DNA of 64,000 nucleotides from Atherinomorus stipes (GCA_023101725.1 JALJCO010001134.1:310001-374000); one strand, 5' to 3'; counted from the first letter of the stretch, positions 32,301 through 47,300 are shown. Made by a program: numbers and translations. The notes: a model not told the origin generated them from the sequence alone.

Positions 32301-35300
32301 AACTTTTGATAATTTCTTTAGTCTTTCTACAGCAGTAAAAGATGCAGGTCTGTCATTGTTCTGAAAAAATACACATCTGCAATGTGCTGAAGAGAAGAAG
32401 TGTCAGAAATGTCACCTTCATAAGCACAAACATACGTCAGTAACAATGTTGTCTGACAGCGATCCATAATTTAAATTCCCTGTTTTGCAAAACATTCTTT
32501 CTGCACTAAAACTAAAGAGCTCTGAGCCAGAATAAAAACTAAGCGGAAAAACTGAACCATTTTAAGCTGTTCCCTGTGTTTAACTATGCCCCCATGTGGC
32601 AGAAAGTGAGAACTGCAGGTGCTCCTGATGATTGTCTGCTGTGTTTTCTCAGAGGTCAAGGGGAGCCTCATATCCACAAGGCTCCTCCTGGCTAAGCAAA
32701 CTTGTTTGCAGCCAGACCATCATTCTGCAGTTATGATGCTGGACAGGACAGGTAAAAAAAAAAAAAGAAAACAAAGAAGAAACAAAAGCAAAAACAGGCT
32801 GTCACGCTGTCATGGGAGCTGTTTAGATGCCGAGGTTTGTCTGAGCCCTAACAGAAGATTTGTCTTCTCCCATACTTATCTGTCTACACGGCTCTCAGCA
32901 CCTGCAGACTGAAGGATTCTGGGTCATTTTTCAGTGCAGTCATGCAATCATCCAGAGAGCAAACAAAGCAGAGCCTGCAGAGCAAATATAATACATTGAT
33001 CCAGCTGATTGGCTGAAAGTTGACTCAAACTGGAAAGGCTTAACACCGGCCGACAACAACCAACGTCACACATGCAAAGTGATTGGATGTACACGTCACA
33101 TCAAGTAGAAGCAAAACCATCAAAACTACAAGCTGCAAGCTAACGAGGTCGTCGGACTATTAACCTGTCAAGCTGTTCATGAGTCATCGGTGGCAGCAGC
33201 CATCGGTCCTCACAATCGCGTCCAGTTAGAGAACACAGAAGGTGTTTTTGTGCTGAGTCGCTGAGGTATTTGACTAATAACCTGGAGCAGGCCTGTCCAG
33301 CTGGTTTGAATCGCAAAGTGAAAGTCAGCACGTGGAGAGACAAGGTCACACACACACACACTGCCTGCAGAGAAACAGTGTGTGAGCATGAAATACACAA
33401 AGACCAAAAGGTGTGTTTTTTAGAGGGCTGTAGGCACAGATGAGGAGTGTGTGATTTATAACACGAGCTGTAGAGGTAGAGAGAAGGATAAAACATCATT
33501 TATGACCATATATGGTAAAACAGGAAGTGTCTGTATCCTCCTGTGCATATAAAAAGCTGCAACCTGCTGGAAACAGTGTTCATGGTGCATCATTTTAACA
33601 TGTACTCACGTTTTTATTGTGTATTAAATATGACAGTAAATGAATGAAGAACAGGTCATACATATTTCATGTGCACATTAATACTTAAAGGTGCAGTGTG
33701 CAACAAAATTAAATATCAATGGCAGAAAAATGTGATATATAATTCAATAGAATAAGTCATTTATATCTACTTGCTGGGGGTGCACATACATGGAGGCTGC
33801 CATATTTGTGCCGCCATTTTTACAGTGTCCCTAAATGGACAAAACAATGTGTGTGAAGTGAGAACCCTCTGAACTTTAAAACTGCAGTATCAGCTAAAGC
33901 TGGGTGATGTGGTCTGATAATAAAGCCTCAGATTTAAAAAAAAAAAAAAATAGAATTTAGATTTTTTTCCAATTTTCTCCCCCCAATTTTCCTTGGCTTT
34001 GTGTGAACCCTAGAGATGGTTGTGCAGGAAAATCCCAGTTGATCAGCAGTTTCTGAAATACTCAGACCAGCCCGTCTGGCACCAACAACCATGCAAAGTC
34101 ACTTAAATCACCTTTCTTCCCCATTCTGATGCTCAGTTTGAACTGCAGCAGATCATCTTGACCATGTCTACATGCCTAAATGCATTGAGTTGCTGCCATA
34201 TGATTGACCGATTAGAAATTTGCATTAACAAGCAGTTGGACAGGTGTACCTAATAAAGTGGCTGGTGTGTGTATGTTGGGATGTTATCTTCATGTCTTTG
34301 GTATTGGTACAAACCTTTGAAACCAAATTTCAGCATTGGCCAAAAACCCTGACATGCACATGGCCTGGTTCTGGTTAACTTCAGGACTGTAACAGAGTCA
34401 CAGATGATGACGTTAACATTGATTAAATGCTGCAACTGCATCAGTCAGGATCGGAGTTACAGTATATGAACAATCAGTTGCTGTTCGGAGTCTGTTGGAT
34501 GCAAGATGTAAAACAAGAATATCTCTGACATTATTTCAGTAACTGGGTCAGAGTATGTAAACCTTCAAGGTGACGGTGTGTCGGGGGGGTCAGGTCTGAC
34601 CCACTGCAGCTCCAACTCACAAATGACTGAAGAAGTGCTGCCAACATCTTTGTGCCAAATATCACAGAGAGCTTGTGGAGGTCTGGTGGAGCGGAGGCTT
34701 GGCGTGTCAGAGCTGTTCTGGCAGACATCGGAGGATCAGCAGCACATTACACTGACATCGTCACGGCATCTGGCTCATGAGGTCACGTTATAAACTAACA
34801 TCTTTAGGTTTTGTGGTCAGACTAAGCAAGACCTTTGGGAATATCAGCATGATCTATTGGAGACTTAACAGGTTTCTTTCTGTATTTAGTTTTGGTTATC
34901 CAGCTAATCTGTTACTGAATTACATGTTTTTGTTTTATATAAATATTAGAGCTACATCTGCAATATAGACATGATCTGACTGTTTTCTAAACCATCTACA
35001 TGCAGATTTTAGCAACACTGAAACATGTTGTTGCCATTTAGTTGACTCTTTGGCTATTTTGTGTAACAAACTGAGCAATTTAATGTTTATGAGATGTTTT
35101 GTGGACAGTTGCAAAGAAAAACAGGACATCTCCTTAACATGAGTTAATCTCCATACAATACACAGTTAAATACTGATTGGATATTTATACATATGCCACT
35201 TTGCTGATCTTTCAGATGCAAAAACCAGCAAATGGATGTGTCATTTTAGTCAAAGTACAGCGTATTATGTAGTTTATGAAGAGTCCTCACTGGAATATTT

Positions 35301-38300
35301 CTGGATGTGCAAACAGCATCTGCTTTAGATCTGCATGGATGCATTAAAAGGTAATGAGAAGCGAGGGCGTTCATGCCTGCCATTAGAAACAAAAGATAAA
35401 TGGATTTGTGTGTTAAAGATGGCTTTAAAAACAGGTCTGACAGATATAAATGACTAGTTTCCCAGACCACTGAACATTTGGATTCCTCACACACAGATTC
35501 GCGAGGGCGTCCATGAAGGTACGATATAGAAAGAATACTTACAATATAGAGGATATGTGTGGTGGTGTTTTTTGAACAAGCACATTGTTTAACAAACTCT
35601 TACGGTGCAATCACAACAGCTCTTCTGATTCAAATCCTGGTTTGTTTGCTTGGAAAGGGGTGACTACACAACCAAACTCTGATGTGGATCAAGGAACACA
35701 ACCCTTTTTGATACAGCGAGGAGGGGAATACGTTATTCAAAAGGTTCAGTTCAGTTGACTAAGGGGGGTCGTTATAGGATAGAAATGTAGAAAAATGCCA
35801 CATCTTGATTCAGTTTGGTTTGCTTTCGCTCCACATTTTACTAAAACGGACTAAAATGCCTGGACACCGTCAAACAATTGCAACTGCAGAGGTGATTGTT
35901 CCGAAAATGATGACCAAGAGGGAAAATAGCAGGGAGAAGAAGAAAATCAGGCTCATTGATTGGCCAGGACCACAACTACTCATTTACCACGAGTAAATAA
36001 TGAAGCGACACATTTCTGCCGTCTTTTGGGTGTCTGTCATTACTTTGGTGTTCAAACTTCATTGTCACAAGAAGCTGTCCAGTATAGGGCTGGGCGATAT
36101 GGCCTAAAATCAATATCACGATATATTGATGAGTTCACCTTGGTAGCGATAAATGGATGATAACTCATTAGAGATGGGGGGGGGGTATGACTACAGACAG
36201 CATCCACACTCATCTAAACCAGCGGTTCTCAATGGGCTGTATGCCCGACTCCTCTTCTTCCTGAACGTCAACCAGCACCTTTGCATCCTGTTTGTCATAA
36301 CTGGACCAACTCATCAATCCAGGTGTGCCTGATGTCAGTCACTGGCCAGACACACCTGGATTCATCAGTTTCTCCAGTAGCCCATTCTGGTCCTCAAGAC
36401 TCACTGCCCTGCATGTCTTTGATGTGTTCCTACTCCAACACACCTGATCAAGATGAATGGACTTCCTCATCAAGTTCTCTGCAAGCCTGTTAACGAGCCA
36501 TTCATTTGATTCAGGTGTGTGACAGTAGGTTTGACATGCAGGGCGGTGGGCCCTGAGGAACACTGCTCTAAACAAATGGCACTGTCAAAGACTGTAAAAA
36601 GAAAAAAAATAGACGTAGTATCCGGTCACAAGTGAAGAGTTGAAAGGGAAGCCAGTTGGGTGTTTCACACCGTCACCATCTTGCCGTGTCGTGCTGTGTT
36701 GTCACTCCCGGAAAATACTAAAATGGGCAAAGACGGGGCCGGCAGGCTTGACAGGCAAGCTAATGCTAACTGAGCTAATCCGAAGTGAATCGGAAAGAAC
36801 AAAGATAGGTGGTTTAAAGGTAAGACACGCTCAGACTTGCTGTTAACCAGCTAAAAACCACAGTTGTCCAACTCTGCTACAGCCTGAGGGCTTCCTGGGA
36901 GCAAGCAGGGAGCTAACTGTTAGCTTCCATGGTTAAAATCAGCACTCGGTCTGCCACGTCAATCAAAAAGACACACCCCAAATTATGTGTAATTTCAAGA
37001 TTAAATAACATCTAAACGGATGAGTTATTAAAAAAAATTCACCCCCCTCACAGTTGACATGAAGGCAAACTTGACCTATTAAACCTAAAATTATGTTTTG
37101 AACCAGACTGTAAACATGTTTATTTCTGCTGTGAAGTTGGTCTTTTTAACATATGAGTTTATGGGGATTTGCTCTGTTTTGGAGTCAGCCTCTAGCGGAT
37201 GAAGAAAGAATTACAATTATTGGGCAATGTGGAAGTGGCTTCACTATTTGCTAGCGGAGTTTGCCCCTTGGTACTATCCATGGAAGTGGAGCAGTGTTTG
37301 TTTAAAGTGAACTAAACAGCGTCAGCGTGAATGTGCAACAGCAAACTCAGACCAGATGAATATTCAGTTTTAACTGAGTCCCCAAACATAGATAGACGGA
37401 CATATAAATTTGGGTCATAAGTCGTTTCTTGGTTAGTGTAGATTGTCTGGTTTGAAAGTATCTAATAGTCCCACATTCTCTCCCTGTATCGCCATTGACT
37501 GGAAATACTGGTGCTGCATTCCAGCAGAGCTGTATACTCGAGTCTTATCCATGAATGTCTTGCTCTGATCGCCCACTTCTCATCAGCATGTCCTGGTTCC
37601 CCAGTATCTGATAATCCGGCTTCATCTCTGTGTCTTTTGCATATTTCTCTGCGGTTGCTGGAGGTTTCCAGCAGACATTCTTGGGTATTCTCTCTGTACA
37701 GATGGTGGAAATCCCGTAACTGACAGTCTGCTCAGAGCTCAGCTCAGACCGAGCAGTGAATCTGACATCTGCTGTCACCTTCACTTCATCCTCTATCACA
37801 CACACGGCTTGTATTACCACGTTTCATTTGACTGCAGTCATTCTTCAATAACCTCTCAACTCACATCTTTTTAACCTTCACAACAAAAGCATAAACATTA
37901 AACTTTTAAGCATTTTTGTTGCTTTTAAAGTTGCATTTTGGGATATTTTGTCTCATAAAGCGTCTCCTCTGTTTTCCTGTCCGTCTTCGTCTCAGGTGAA
38001 TGCTACGTTTGCGCCTCCAACGAGCCTTACCGCAAGGTCGACTACACCAAGATCTCTGTCCCGAGCTGGAAGCCCGGGGCCAGCTCCGGGGCCGCCACGT
38101 CGAGCCGGACCTCAACGGCGTCCACCGGCGTGTCGACCATCACCCCCGCCGCCGCCTCCAAAGATCGCCCAGAGGGCCGGGAGGGCCGGGAGAGCAAAGA
38201 CTTCATCAAACCCAAGCTGGTGACGGTGATCCGCAGCGGCGTGAAGCCTCGCAAGGCCGTGAGGATCCTGCTGAACAAGAAGACCGCTCACTCCTTCGAA

Positions 38301-41300
38301 CAAGTGCTGGCCGACATCACGGAGGCCATCAAGCTGGACTCGGGGGCGGTGAAGCGGCTCTACACGCTGGATGGGAAACAGGTGGGGGAGATTTTTGTCT
38401 TTTTTCCACATGGATATAAAATTTCAGAGAAATGGCATCATTTTCGGAAAAAAAGAAAGATGAAGTGATAAGTGTTTAAGGTACTTTAATGCAGAATGTT
38501 CTGATATTAAATAAAACCGTAATCCCATTAGGCTGCTCAGGCTGACATTACCTCCACTTTTATTGATTTCACTGAGATAAAAGGTTCAATTTCCCCGAGC
38601 CAATCATGAAAAATCGAAGTACCTGCCTGAGTTAAATGTTCCTTTAAGTCAACACTGCTCTGCAGCCATTACAGCATGCCGTTTTACCGGAGTTCAATAA
38701 GTGAAGCAGAGCAGAGAGACTTCTCCATCCGTCACTCCGCAGCCTCGTGATTGCACAAACAAAAAGCAACAGTCCCCCCCCCCCCCCCCCCCCGTCAACC
38801 CTCACACTGAGTCATATATTGCCATTTTATTTGGTCCTAAGGCCATACGTGTTGCAGAGGGGAAATTTACCCACTGGTGGCTCAATATTGTTCCTATACT
38901 GGAGCCGGTGGTGCAGCTCCCCTCACCATTCCAGTTGAATCATTTTTTATTTTTAATAGAACATGAGAGGCCTCTAGCTCTGAACCCACAGGGGACGACA
39001 ATCATCACACGCTCTGCAAATGGCCATCTGTGACCACTGGGAACACGCAGAGAGGCCTGGATAGGAGCGATGGTTGATGTCCACCAACAATGACAGACCT
39101 CTGAGCGATGTGTTCAAACTCCAGCGAAAGAAGTTCTGCAGTTAGATAACTATCAGTGTTCATAGGGACCGACCGATACAGACTTTTTAGGGCCGATGCA
39201 GATATTTTCTCATCATCCTCAGCCGATACAACCTGCCGATGCTGCATTTGATACCAAAATTAAGAAACTTAAACTTAAACTGCCGACATAGATGCCTGCC
39301 CACGATGAACAAAGATTTTAAAGTCATACTCCTGCATTAATATCCGCCCTGCTGCGGAAGAAGAAGCACGTGGAGGATGAGATGACCAAAACAAACTTTT
39401 TTCTTGTTCTAGCGGCCTTGAGAACAAGAAGGAAGTTCTCGCTTCTCATGGAGGATGGAACAAGCTTTAATGAGCTGCTTTGACCTTCCTCCTCCTCCTC
39501 CTCCTCCTCCTCCTCCTCCTCCTCCTCGGTCGTCACTGCCAGACTGACTGCATGTGCGTTTGACAGTATCAAAACAATGGCAGTGCGCATGCGCGTTTCA
39601 CCCACATTATGTCGTGATATTTCATTTTCATATCATTTCCTAATAGGGCTGTCGCGATTGAGGAATCCCCCCTGCGGTGAGTCAAGGCGGCTCAATATTG
39701 CGATATGCAATATAATTGCGCACCCCCCCCATCTATCTATTTCGCCAATGTCTTTGTTAATTGTTAATTGTCATGACAATATTTCCTTTGAAACATGGCG
39801 GTTGCACATTAAAAAAAAGTTATAAAAAAAAAAAGACATGTCAATTTTATAACGCTTTATTGAACGCAGTTCAAAGGACAGTAACGGCAGATTTTACAGA
39901 TTGCCTCTTTTAAATTGTCTGGCTCACCCTTTTTATTTGACTGAAAGCCGAAATGCTCCCATAGGGGCGAAGTAACATTTGGTTTTGATGCCAGTGCAGC
40001 TGCCATTGTATCCTTCTCAACTGTTGTCCTGAGATGCGGTGATGGCGGTGGCCCATCATGCAGCGCGGTGAGCTTCTTAATATCGCGATATTTCATTTTT
40101 GCAATTATTGTGACAGCCCTATTTCCTAACGTTACTCCAGTATTAATGTGAACGGTATGATATGACCCAGCCCGTTCTCTGAGGAATGTTTCCAACACCT
40201 TGTTGAATCTGTGACACCAGGAATTAAAGCAGTTCTGGAGACAAAAGGGTCCAGCCTGGTACTAGAGGGGGGCCTGATGAAGGTGCCGATGAATGTATTT
40301 AACATTTAATAAATGATCAATAAATCATTGAAAAAGGGAAAACATGAAGATTACAGGCACAGTTGCTCTCCATCCAGTATTATTGGCCTTTTACTACTGC
40401 ACTGCTGCAAGTTTGAGCTTCTTACAGCAGCTGCATCACTTCTGGCCTTCAAATAAACAAAGTTATATGATGTTTTTCAAAAATCAAATAATCTTATGAA
40501 GTCCTGAATTGTCCATTACAGAACCTCAGCAAGTGGCCTTATTTCCTAAACCTCACCAGAGGATTTTTTCCCAAAACAAAGTCAAACAGCAGGGAAATTG
40601 AAACAAGGATAAAACGGCTTTCCCAGACCTGCAACCTCTAATTGTAACATTTAACCTCTTACTTAAGCTGCAGTGGAAAAATTTCCATCAGAGCAGCTTC
40701 AGTTTTCTACACATCTAAGGTAAATATTACTCATAATCATAAACTATTAACAAACTATTAAGGGTGGGAAAAAATATCGATTCACTGAAATATTACAATA
40801 TTTTCACATGCTAATATCATATCAATATTTAAAAACACTGTATCTATATAGTATATTACTAACAAAATCTCGTGAGATTTCATTGCTCTGTTACGAAATA
40901 TCGCAACATTCCATGAAATCTCGCAAGATTTCTTAACAGAATGATGAAATCTCACGAGATTTCATTAGTAAAATAGATTGATACTCTGTTTTTAAGTATC
41001 GATATGATATTGGCATATGAAAATAGCACAATATTTCAGTGTAGCGATATTTTTTCCCAGCCCTACAAACTGTCTTGATAACAAATAACACGATGAATAG
41101 AGGAGAAAACATGATATTCACCCCAAGCATAGGATGAATATCCTCAGCCTTTGCATTATAGGAGAAGCAGTCTTAAACTGAAGTGTTATCATGCAGAGGA
41201 TGAGATGCGCCCGCTCCTCAGCTCATCTTTTTGCTTGCTTGTTCGTACTGTAAATACAGTAGTTTGCACTATTACCAAACTTGGTCATACTGTAACTCAG

Positions 41301-44300
41301 AGATGTCATAGACTTTAACCAAACTCAGTTTCTAGGGATGTTCGATATTGGCTTTTTACCAATATCCGATACTGTCCAACTCTTAATTTCCAAAATCCAA
41401 TATCTACCGATATATGCAGACAACTATGAGGTTTATCTCTCATATTTTGAGATACAACTATATTCTGCTCTGAGAAAAAAGACCCCAAAATATCCTTAAC
41501 CCAGCCAGACGAGTTCCTTTCTTACATCTGGCTGCCAGATATCAGATGCTAGCATGTATTAGCCAACATGTGGCTAATTATAATGTTTCTGACAACTTGG
41601 TAACTTAACCAACAATTTTGTCAGTAATTTACATCCTGGGGACAACGGCATGGCAGCACTCCTGCGGTGCTCATTGCACCATTTTTCTCCACCTAGAAAC
41701 CCTGTTTCATGTTTATTAAAACTCTTCATCTTTATCTCGGTGGAGATGCAAAAGGCTGCAAAGTCTGGGCCAAAAACAAGCACACCAGGCTGCACTGCAG
41801 CTACTCGGTAAATCAAATTTATAGGAAAGAGCAGCCTTTTAGGGTCCTCTTCCTTGCTGCAAAGACTGCTATTATTGTTGTGCTTTTTATAGATGCAGAG
41901 AACCAGTATTGAAGGAATTGGCTCAGACAAGTCTCCCTGGAAGAAATGAATTAATGAAATAATTCAGTTCTCTGTGATCACTCCTTCTAATTGTTTTATA
42001 ATGACCGTCCTCCAGGTGAACGATTCCCAGCAGATTATATTTATCTGAACCCTGTGAGCCCTGTGCCTATTTTTAGCTCTCTGCTTGAAAATTGCATAAT
42101 GAAATGAGTAAAAGACCCTGTGATCGCTGCAATCACAAGATTTAGATAAATACATTTGGAGTCCTGGTAAAGGGAACACTTGTGAGATTTGTTAAGGTAT
42201 CAGTATAAGTTACTGCTGGAGACAAAAACTGAAGATGGCACATGGCACAAATGTGAAAAGTTTCAGGCTAACATAAAAAAAAAAAAAAAAGTAGGGATGC
42301 ATGATATTGGAATTTTGACCGATATCAGATATGCCGATATTTTAAAACTCATATGGCCAGTTAGCCGATATTGATACTGATATTAAAGCTGAAAAAAATA
42401 AGCAGTCATTGCAAATCGCAGTTTTGTTATCTGTTTCTGACACTTTGAAAAATAGGGGTGGGAACAAATATCGATACACTAAAATATCTTGATATTTTCA
42501 TATGCCCATATCAAATTGATATTTAAAAACGTGGTATCGATCTATTTTACTTACAAAAATCTTGCGAGATTTCATGAATTCTCGCGAGATTTTGTAACAG
42601 AACGATGAAATATCGCAAGATTTCGTTTGTAAAATAGATTGATAGCACATTTTTAAATGTCAATATATCAGCATATGAAAATATCACAAAATTTTTGTGC
42701 ATTCTCGCTAGATTTTGTAACAGAATGGTGAAGTATCACAAGATTTCGTTTGTAAAATAGATGGATATCACATTTTTTAATGTAAATATTATATCAGCGT
42801 ATGAAAATATCACGATATGTCAGTGTATCGATATTTCTTCCCTCCCCTAGTCTTTAGAAGTTTTAAAGTCTAAAAAATAAGTTTTTGAAGATGAGAGAAG
42901 AAGAGAAAGAAGAAGTTTGGGGTTTTTAGACTTTAGAAACAGCGGGGTGATCGGTTAAATATAGGTGGGGTGGCCGATGTCTGATACTCAGTTTTAAGGT
43001 AAAGGGGCAGGAAATATAAGATTTTCTTCAGCCTGCTCCTTTTTGAGCATGGGCATGTAAATTTAGTTTTTTTTCTATTTCACAAATATTGAATGTTAAT
43101 GGAATGCATATCCATGAACGAAATAAAGATTGATTGATTGATTGATTGATTGATAAAAAAAAAGGTCAATATAGGCCGATACCGATAGGGGGTCGATTAT
43201 ATCGTGCATCCCTATAGAAAAAAGATAAAAAAAACACTTCCAGGATGAAGATGACCATCTCTGGAATGATGCAGCTGCAGCTCTAAACCTCTTATCAGGT
43301 CACATGTGGACATTTTCTCTGCAAACCCAACTCTGATAATGAATGAAATGAAAATTACTTTATTAATCCCAGAAGGGAAATTCAATAATGTGAAGCAGAA
43401 CAAAATTAGAGAAGTTGTAGTTTAGGCCAGATCTCTGTAACAGCCATTTGTGGCACTATCCGTCCCCAGTTGGGGGACTTAAGGTTTTAAAAGGTTAATA
43501 TATTTTGTACTTTTTCTTTTATCCTTTTAGTAAAAAAGATGAAAGCAGTGAAAGGAAGTTGGGATTCCAGCTGTTCACTCAACCGTTAAACAAACAATAT
43601 GAGCCAAGTGTTAAAAATGCAGTAAATCACTTCTGAATAGTGTTGAATATTGAGGAAAAGTGTGTGTTGGGTTGTGTTTTTGAGTTTAAGTGTGTGTCCT
43701 GAGCAGCGGGTTCGGTTCATTTAAAGCTGCGGTTCTGCAGGCGTCAGCTGAAGCATCAAGCAGACTGAATATGTGCTGATCCTCTCTGCAGCTCTTTTGT
43801 GAGCTTGCATCGGGTTAAGGATTTAAACTTATCACACACACGCACTATGAAGACTATTTTTTAGCACACACACACTTTGAAGTGTGTTTGCTGTGACAGT
43901 GTGAGTGGAAGCTGAAGGAAAGCAGAGACAGCAGAGCTTGTTGGTGTGACTGAAGGTTGTAACGAACGCAGCTCAGATTTATACACAAGCTTTTTATGTA
44001 TTCACACACATGCGCACGCATAAATCTACAGAGTGCAAACATGATGGCACACGCTGAGCATCGGGTACAGTGTTGTCTCATTTCCTCAGATGTTTTTGGC
44101 ACAGCTCTGCAAGCTGATTCAAGTCTACATTATTATATCTAAATAGGAATATTAGAAAATACTGAGTGGTTAATTATCCTGAAGAGACCCCTCTCGCTCT
44201 TTTTTTAAGAAAAAAAGTGAAGAACTTTAATTTTCTTGGCCACATTTTATTTAGAGGCACTCTTGGCTTGTTACACAGAAGTTTGATCCTCACAAATTAT

Positions 44301-47300
44301 ACCTCGTAGTCAGTTGACTAATCAGACCTGTTCATCTAATTAAAGGGAAGAAATAAAGACCAAATACATCATTTACTTTCTTTTTGTTCTAAGTTGATTA
44401 TTTTCTGAGACTAGTCGTATCCTGGAAGTTACTTCTGCTCCGTGTGTACGTTGTGATTTGGTCGTTATGACCTTAAGCTAAAGATTTATGCTGTTTTGAG
44501 GATGCCTGTGGCTCATTAATCCTGCAGGTGCTGGAGTTTTTTGAAGAAAATGTTGAAATTTTCCAATCAAGAATTTAAAAGGGCTATAGGTTGGAAGTGA
44601 TTGCAGATAAATTCATATAGTATATGAGGATAATTCTAAATATGAACCTGAGTTTATGAATATTAAATTAGAATAAGCAAATGGCTGAGAAAATACTTTA
44701 TCAATAGTGAAAGTGTAGTTTAATTTGCTTTGTGAAACTGCTTACACAGTAAATACACCAGCCTAAAGAGTCGACAGTAGATTTGATTTTCTTTATTTAA
44801 AATATGATAATGGGAAATAGTTATCCATGTTTTTATAGATTTAATTTTCGAAGTTGTATATATAATTTTAAGTCAGAGCAAATGGAATACACCTATAAGC
44901 TTTACGTATCACTGCTGGAGTAGAAGCTTTGTATTTTCTAATGTAATTGTAAATCATAAAAATGTATTATTCTTTATTTATTTACTTATTTTTTTAAAGA
45001 AATGATTATTTGTTGCAGAGATTTTTCACAGATTTTGCACTGTACTTGAAGAAGCCTCTGACTGAACTGAGGTTTTTCTATCCTAACCAGCACACCTGAT
45101 TCAGATTATGCGAACTGCTCGTCAGCTTCTTACAAACCTGCTAATGAGCCGCTCATTTCACTTACAGGTGTTAAAATAGGGAAACATCTCAAACATGCAG
45201 GGCAGGGGTCCGGAGGACCAGGATTAAGAGCTCTGGTGTAGAAAATGTAAAGAGCTGTTGATTATTTCCAGAAGCTTGAGCAGCATTCTTCTCTGGACAA
45301 TCAGCCCCAGGAGCTCCAGATCCGTCTGCAAGACAGAACCAGTCCTGATTCTGGGAAGATAACGGGGATGAAAGCTCACAGCAGTCTGACGTTCTTTGTG
45401 TGGATATTTTCCTTTATCATGACGCGTCCACGTTGATCAGCACCCCAGAAGCTTCTCCTTTCAGCTTCCACTGACTGTGTCATCTCCAACAAAGTTATAA
45501 ATAGACCAGTCGATCGATTAGTTAGATCACAGAGGTGTTGGGTTTTACCAGCCCCGGGTTGCCACGTTTTAGTTTTAGAAGAGAATCACAGCTGAAGTGT
45601 TTGTGTGTGTTTGTGTGTGTGTGTGTGTGTTTGTGTCCTTCAGTTTGTGCTGCCACTTAAAGCAGCTGCACAAACCCTCACACAGGCTTTGACGCTGCAG
45701 TGCGGTTGCTATAGTAACCGGCCGTCCCCCGTAACAACAAGTCGTTGCTGTGCACACGTGTGGAATGTTTAGTGCAGTTCCGGAAATCGTTGAGGGGTCG
45801 AGGTTTCCATGGCAACGGTACAGCATTAACATTCCTCGGTGGACTGCTTTACAGTCAGCGCTCTGCCACCGTGTTCCTCCCCGGTTGAGGCTGTTAATGT
45901 ACGGCTGGTAACCGTTTTATGGGTTTAACTTTAAAGATCTTGATTTACCATCTGGCTTTTTCCTGTAGAAATCTGGACACTGTTTTAAATAAACTTCATT
46001 CACACAGAAACCTGAATATTTTAGTGGCCGTGTTTAACGGATAATCAGGTTTCTCGTGTTGACAATAAAACCTGCATAACAACATTACTCTACTATAAAC
46101 ACACAAGCTAGAATCCATTTACCTTTTTCAGTGCTTTAGTGTATCCGGGATCTGTTTGGCCATTTTGTTGCAACTTTTTGGGACTGATATTTTTATTAAC
46201 GAAATCTCGTGAGATCTTGTTCCATTAGCACCGTTCCAGCGTGTAGAAAAGTCCCTGTTATCCTGGAAGAACTTCATTTCCCAGCATTCCTTGCAGAGTC
46301 ATGTAATTACGGTGCAGCTGCTGCTGCTACAGACTGACTTGCTCTGAAGCTGCATAATATTTCTGGTTTTAAGTTGTTGGTTAAGTTACCAAGTTGTCAG
46401 AAACATTGTAATTAGTCACATGTTGGCTAATACCTGCTAGCATCTGATATCTGGCAACCAGATGTCCAAAATGAACTCCTCTGGCTGAGTTGAGGATATT
46501 TGGAGATCTTTGCTCTCAGAGCAGAATATAGTTGTATTTCTCAAAATATGAGATACAACCTCACAGTTGTCTGCATATGTTGGTATTGGTTGATATCAGA
46601 TATCAGAAATGAAGAGTTGGACAATATCGGATAGTAGTGAGAAAGCCAATATCAAACATCTCTTGTTGCAACTATATAAAAACTTTGTAGAAAAAGTGAG
46701 GAAATGTGTTTTTGTTGTGACATTGCATACGGAGGCACAATATAATTGCCCCCCAATCGGTGTCGCCTATATCGGCCTTAAAACGGAGTATCGGACATCG
46801 GCCACCCCACCAATATTTAACCAATATTTCACCGACTCAGGCTGCTATTTCTAAAGTAAAAAAAAAAAAAAAAAAAAAAAACTTCTTCAAAAACTTCTTT
46901 TTTACAGACTTTAAAACTTCTAAAGACTAGAATGTGGTTAAAAATATCAATACACGAAATATTGCAATATTTTCATATGCTGATTTAAAAATGCAATATC
47001 AGTCTATTTCGCTAATGAAATCTTGCGATATTTCATCAGTCCGTTACAAAATCTCAAAAGAATTCACAAACATTTTGCGATATTTTCATATGTCGATATC
47101 ATATTGACATTTAAAAACGTGGTATTGATCTATTTTACTAACAAAATCTAGTGATATTTCATCGCTCTGTTATGGAATCTCGTGAGAATTCATGAAATAT
47201 TGTGAGAGTTTGTAACAAAACGATAAATCTCGCGAGATTTTGTAAGTAAAATCGATCGATATTGCATTATTAAATATTGATTTGATATCGGTATATAAAA

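Larger units (their letters stand above)
26322..37995 (+). other. dclk2: dclk2 intron 1 (11.7 kb)
   Basis: It contains a Tc1-like element (27391-28965), a Tc1-type MITE (28998-29358), TTAA MITEs (31569-31922, 33685-33895), a fragment ending in CCTAATAAAGTGGCTGG (34009-34276), and a hAT-like scrap, GGGCTGGGCGATATGGCC (from about 36087). About 29400-31230 and 32000-33680 are low in recognisable repeats. About 30110-30520 is unusually repeat-free and contains a TAATTA core. Confidence 0.7.
42292..43214 (+). mobile_element. Composite hAT-like element carrying a palindromic MITE and a LINE tail
   Basis: The outer ends are TAGGGATGCATGATAT and ATATCGTGCATCCCTA. Inside lies a palindromic MITE (42453-42849) of the same type as 40759-41065. 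Downstream (about 43000-43156) is a LINE 3' tail (TTCAGCCTGCTCC, CATATCCATGAACG) ending in (TTGA)n. No perfect target duplication was found, as the left flank is poly-A. Confidence 0.75.

Noticed and set aside
38112..38411. Long minus-strand and alternate-frame ORFs over dclk2 exon 2
   Set aside because: They are shadows of a GC-rich coding exon; the + strand frame matches DCX2 precisely.
39324..39605. Minus-strand ORF with a poly-Glu run
   Set aside because: It is produced by the (TCC)n microsatellite; no splice context or homology.
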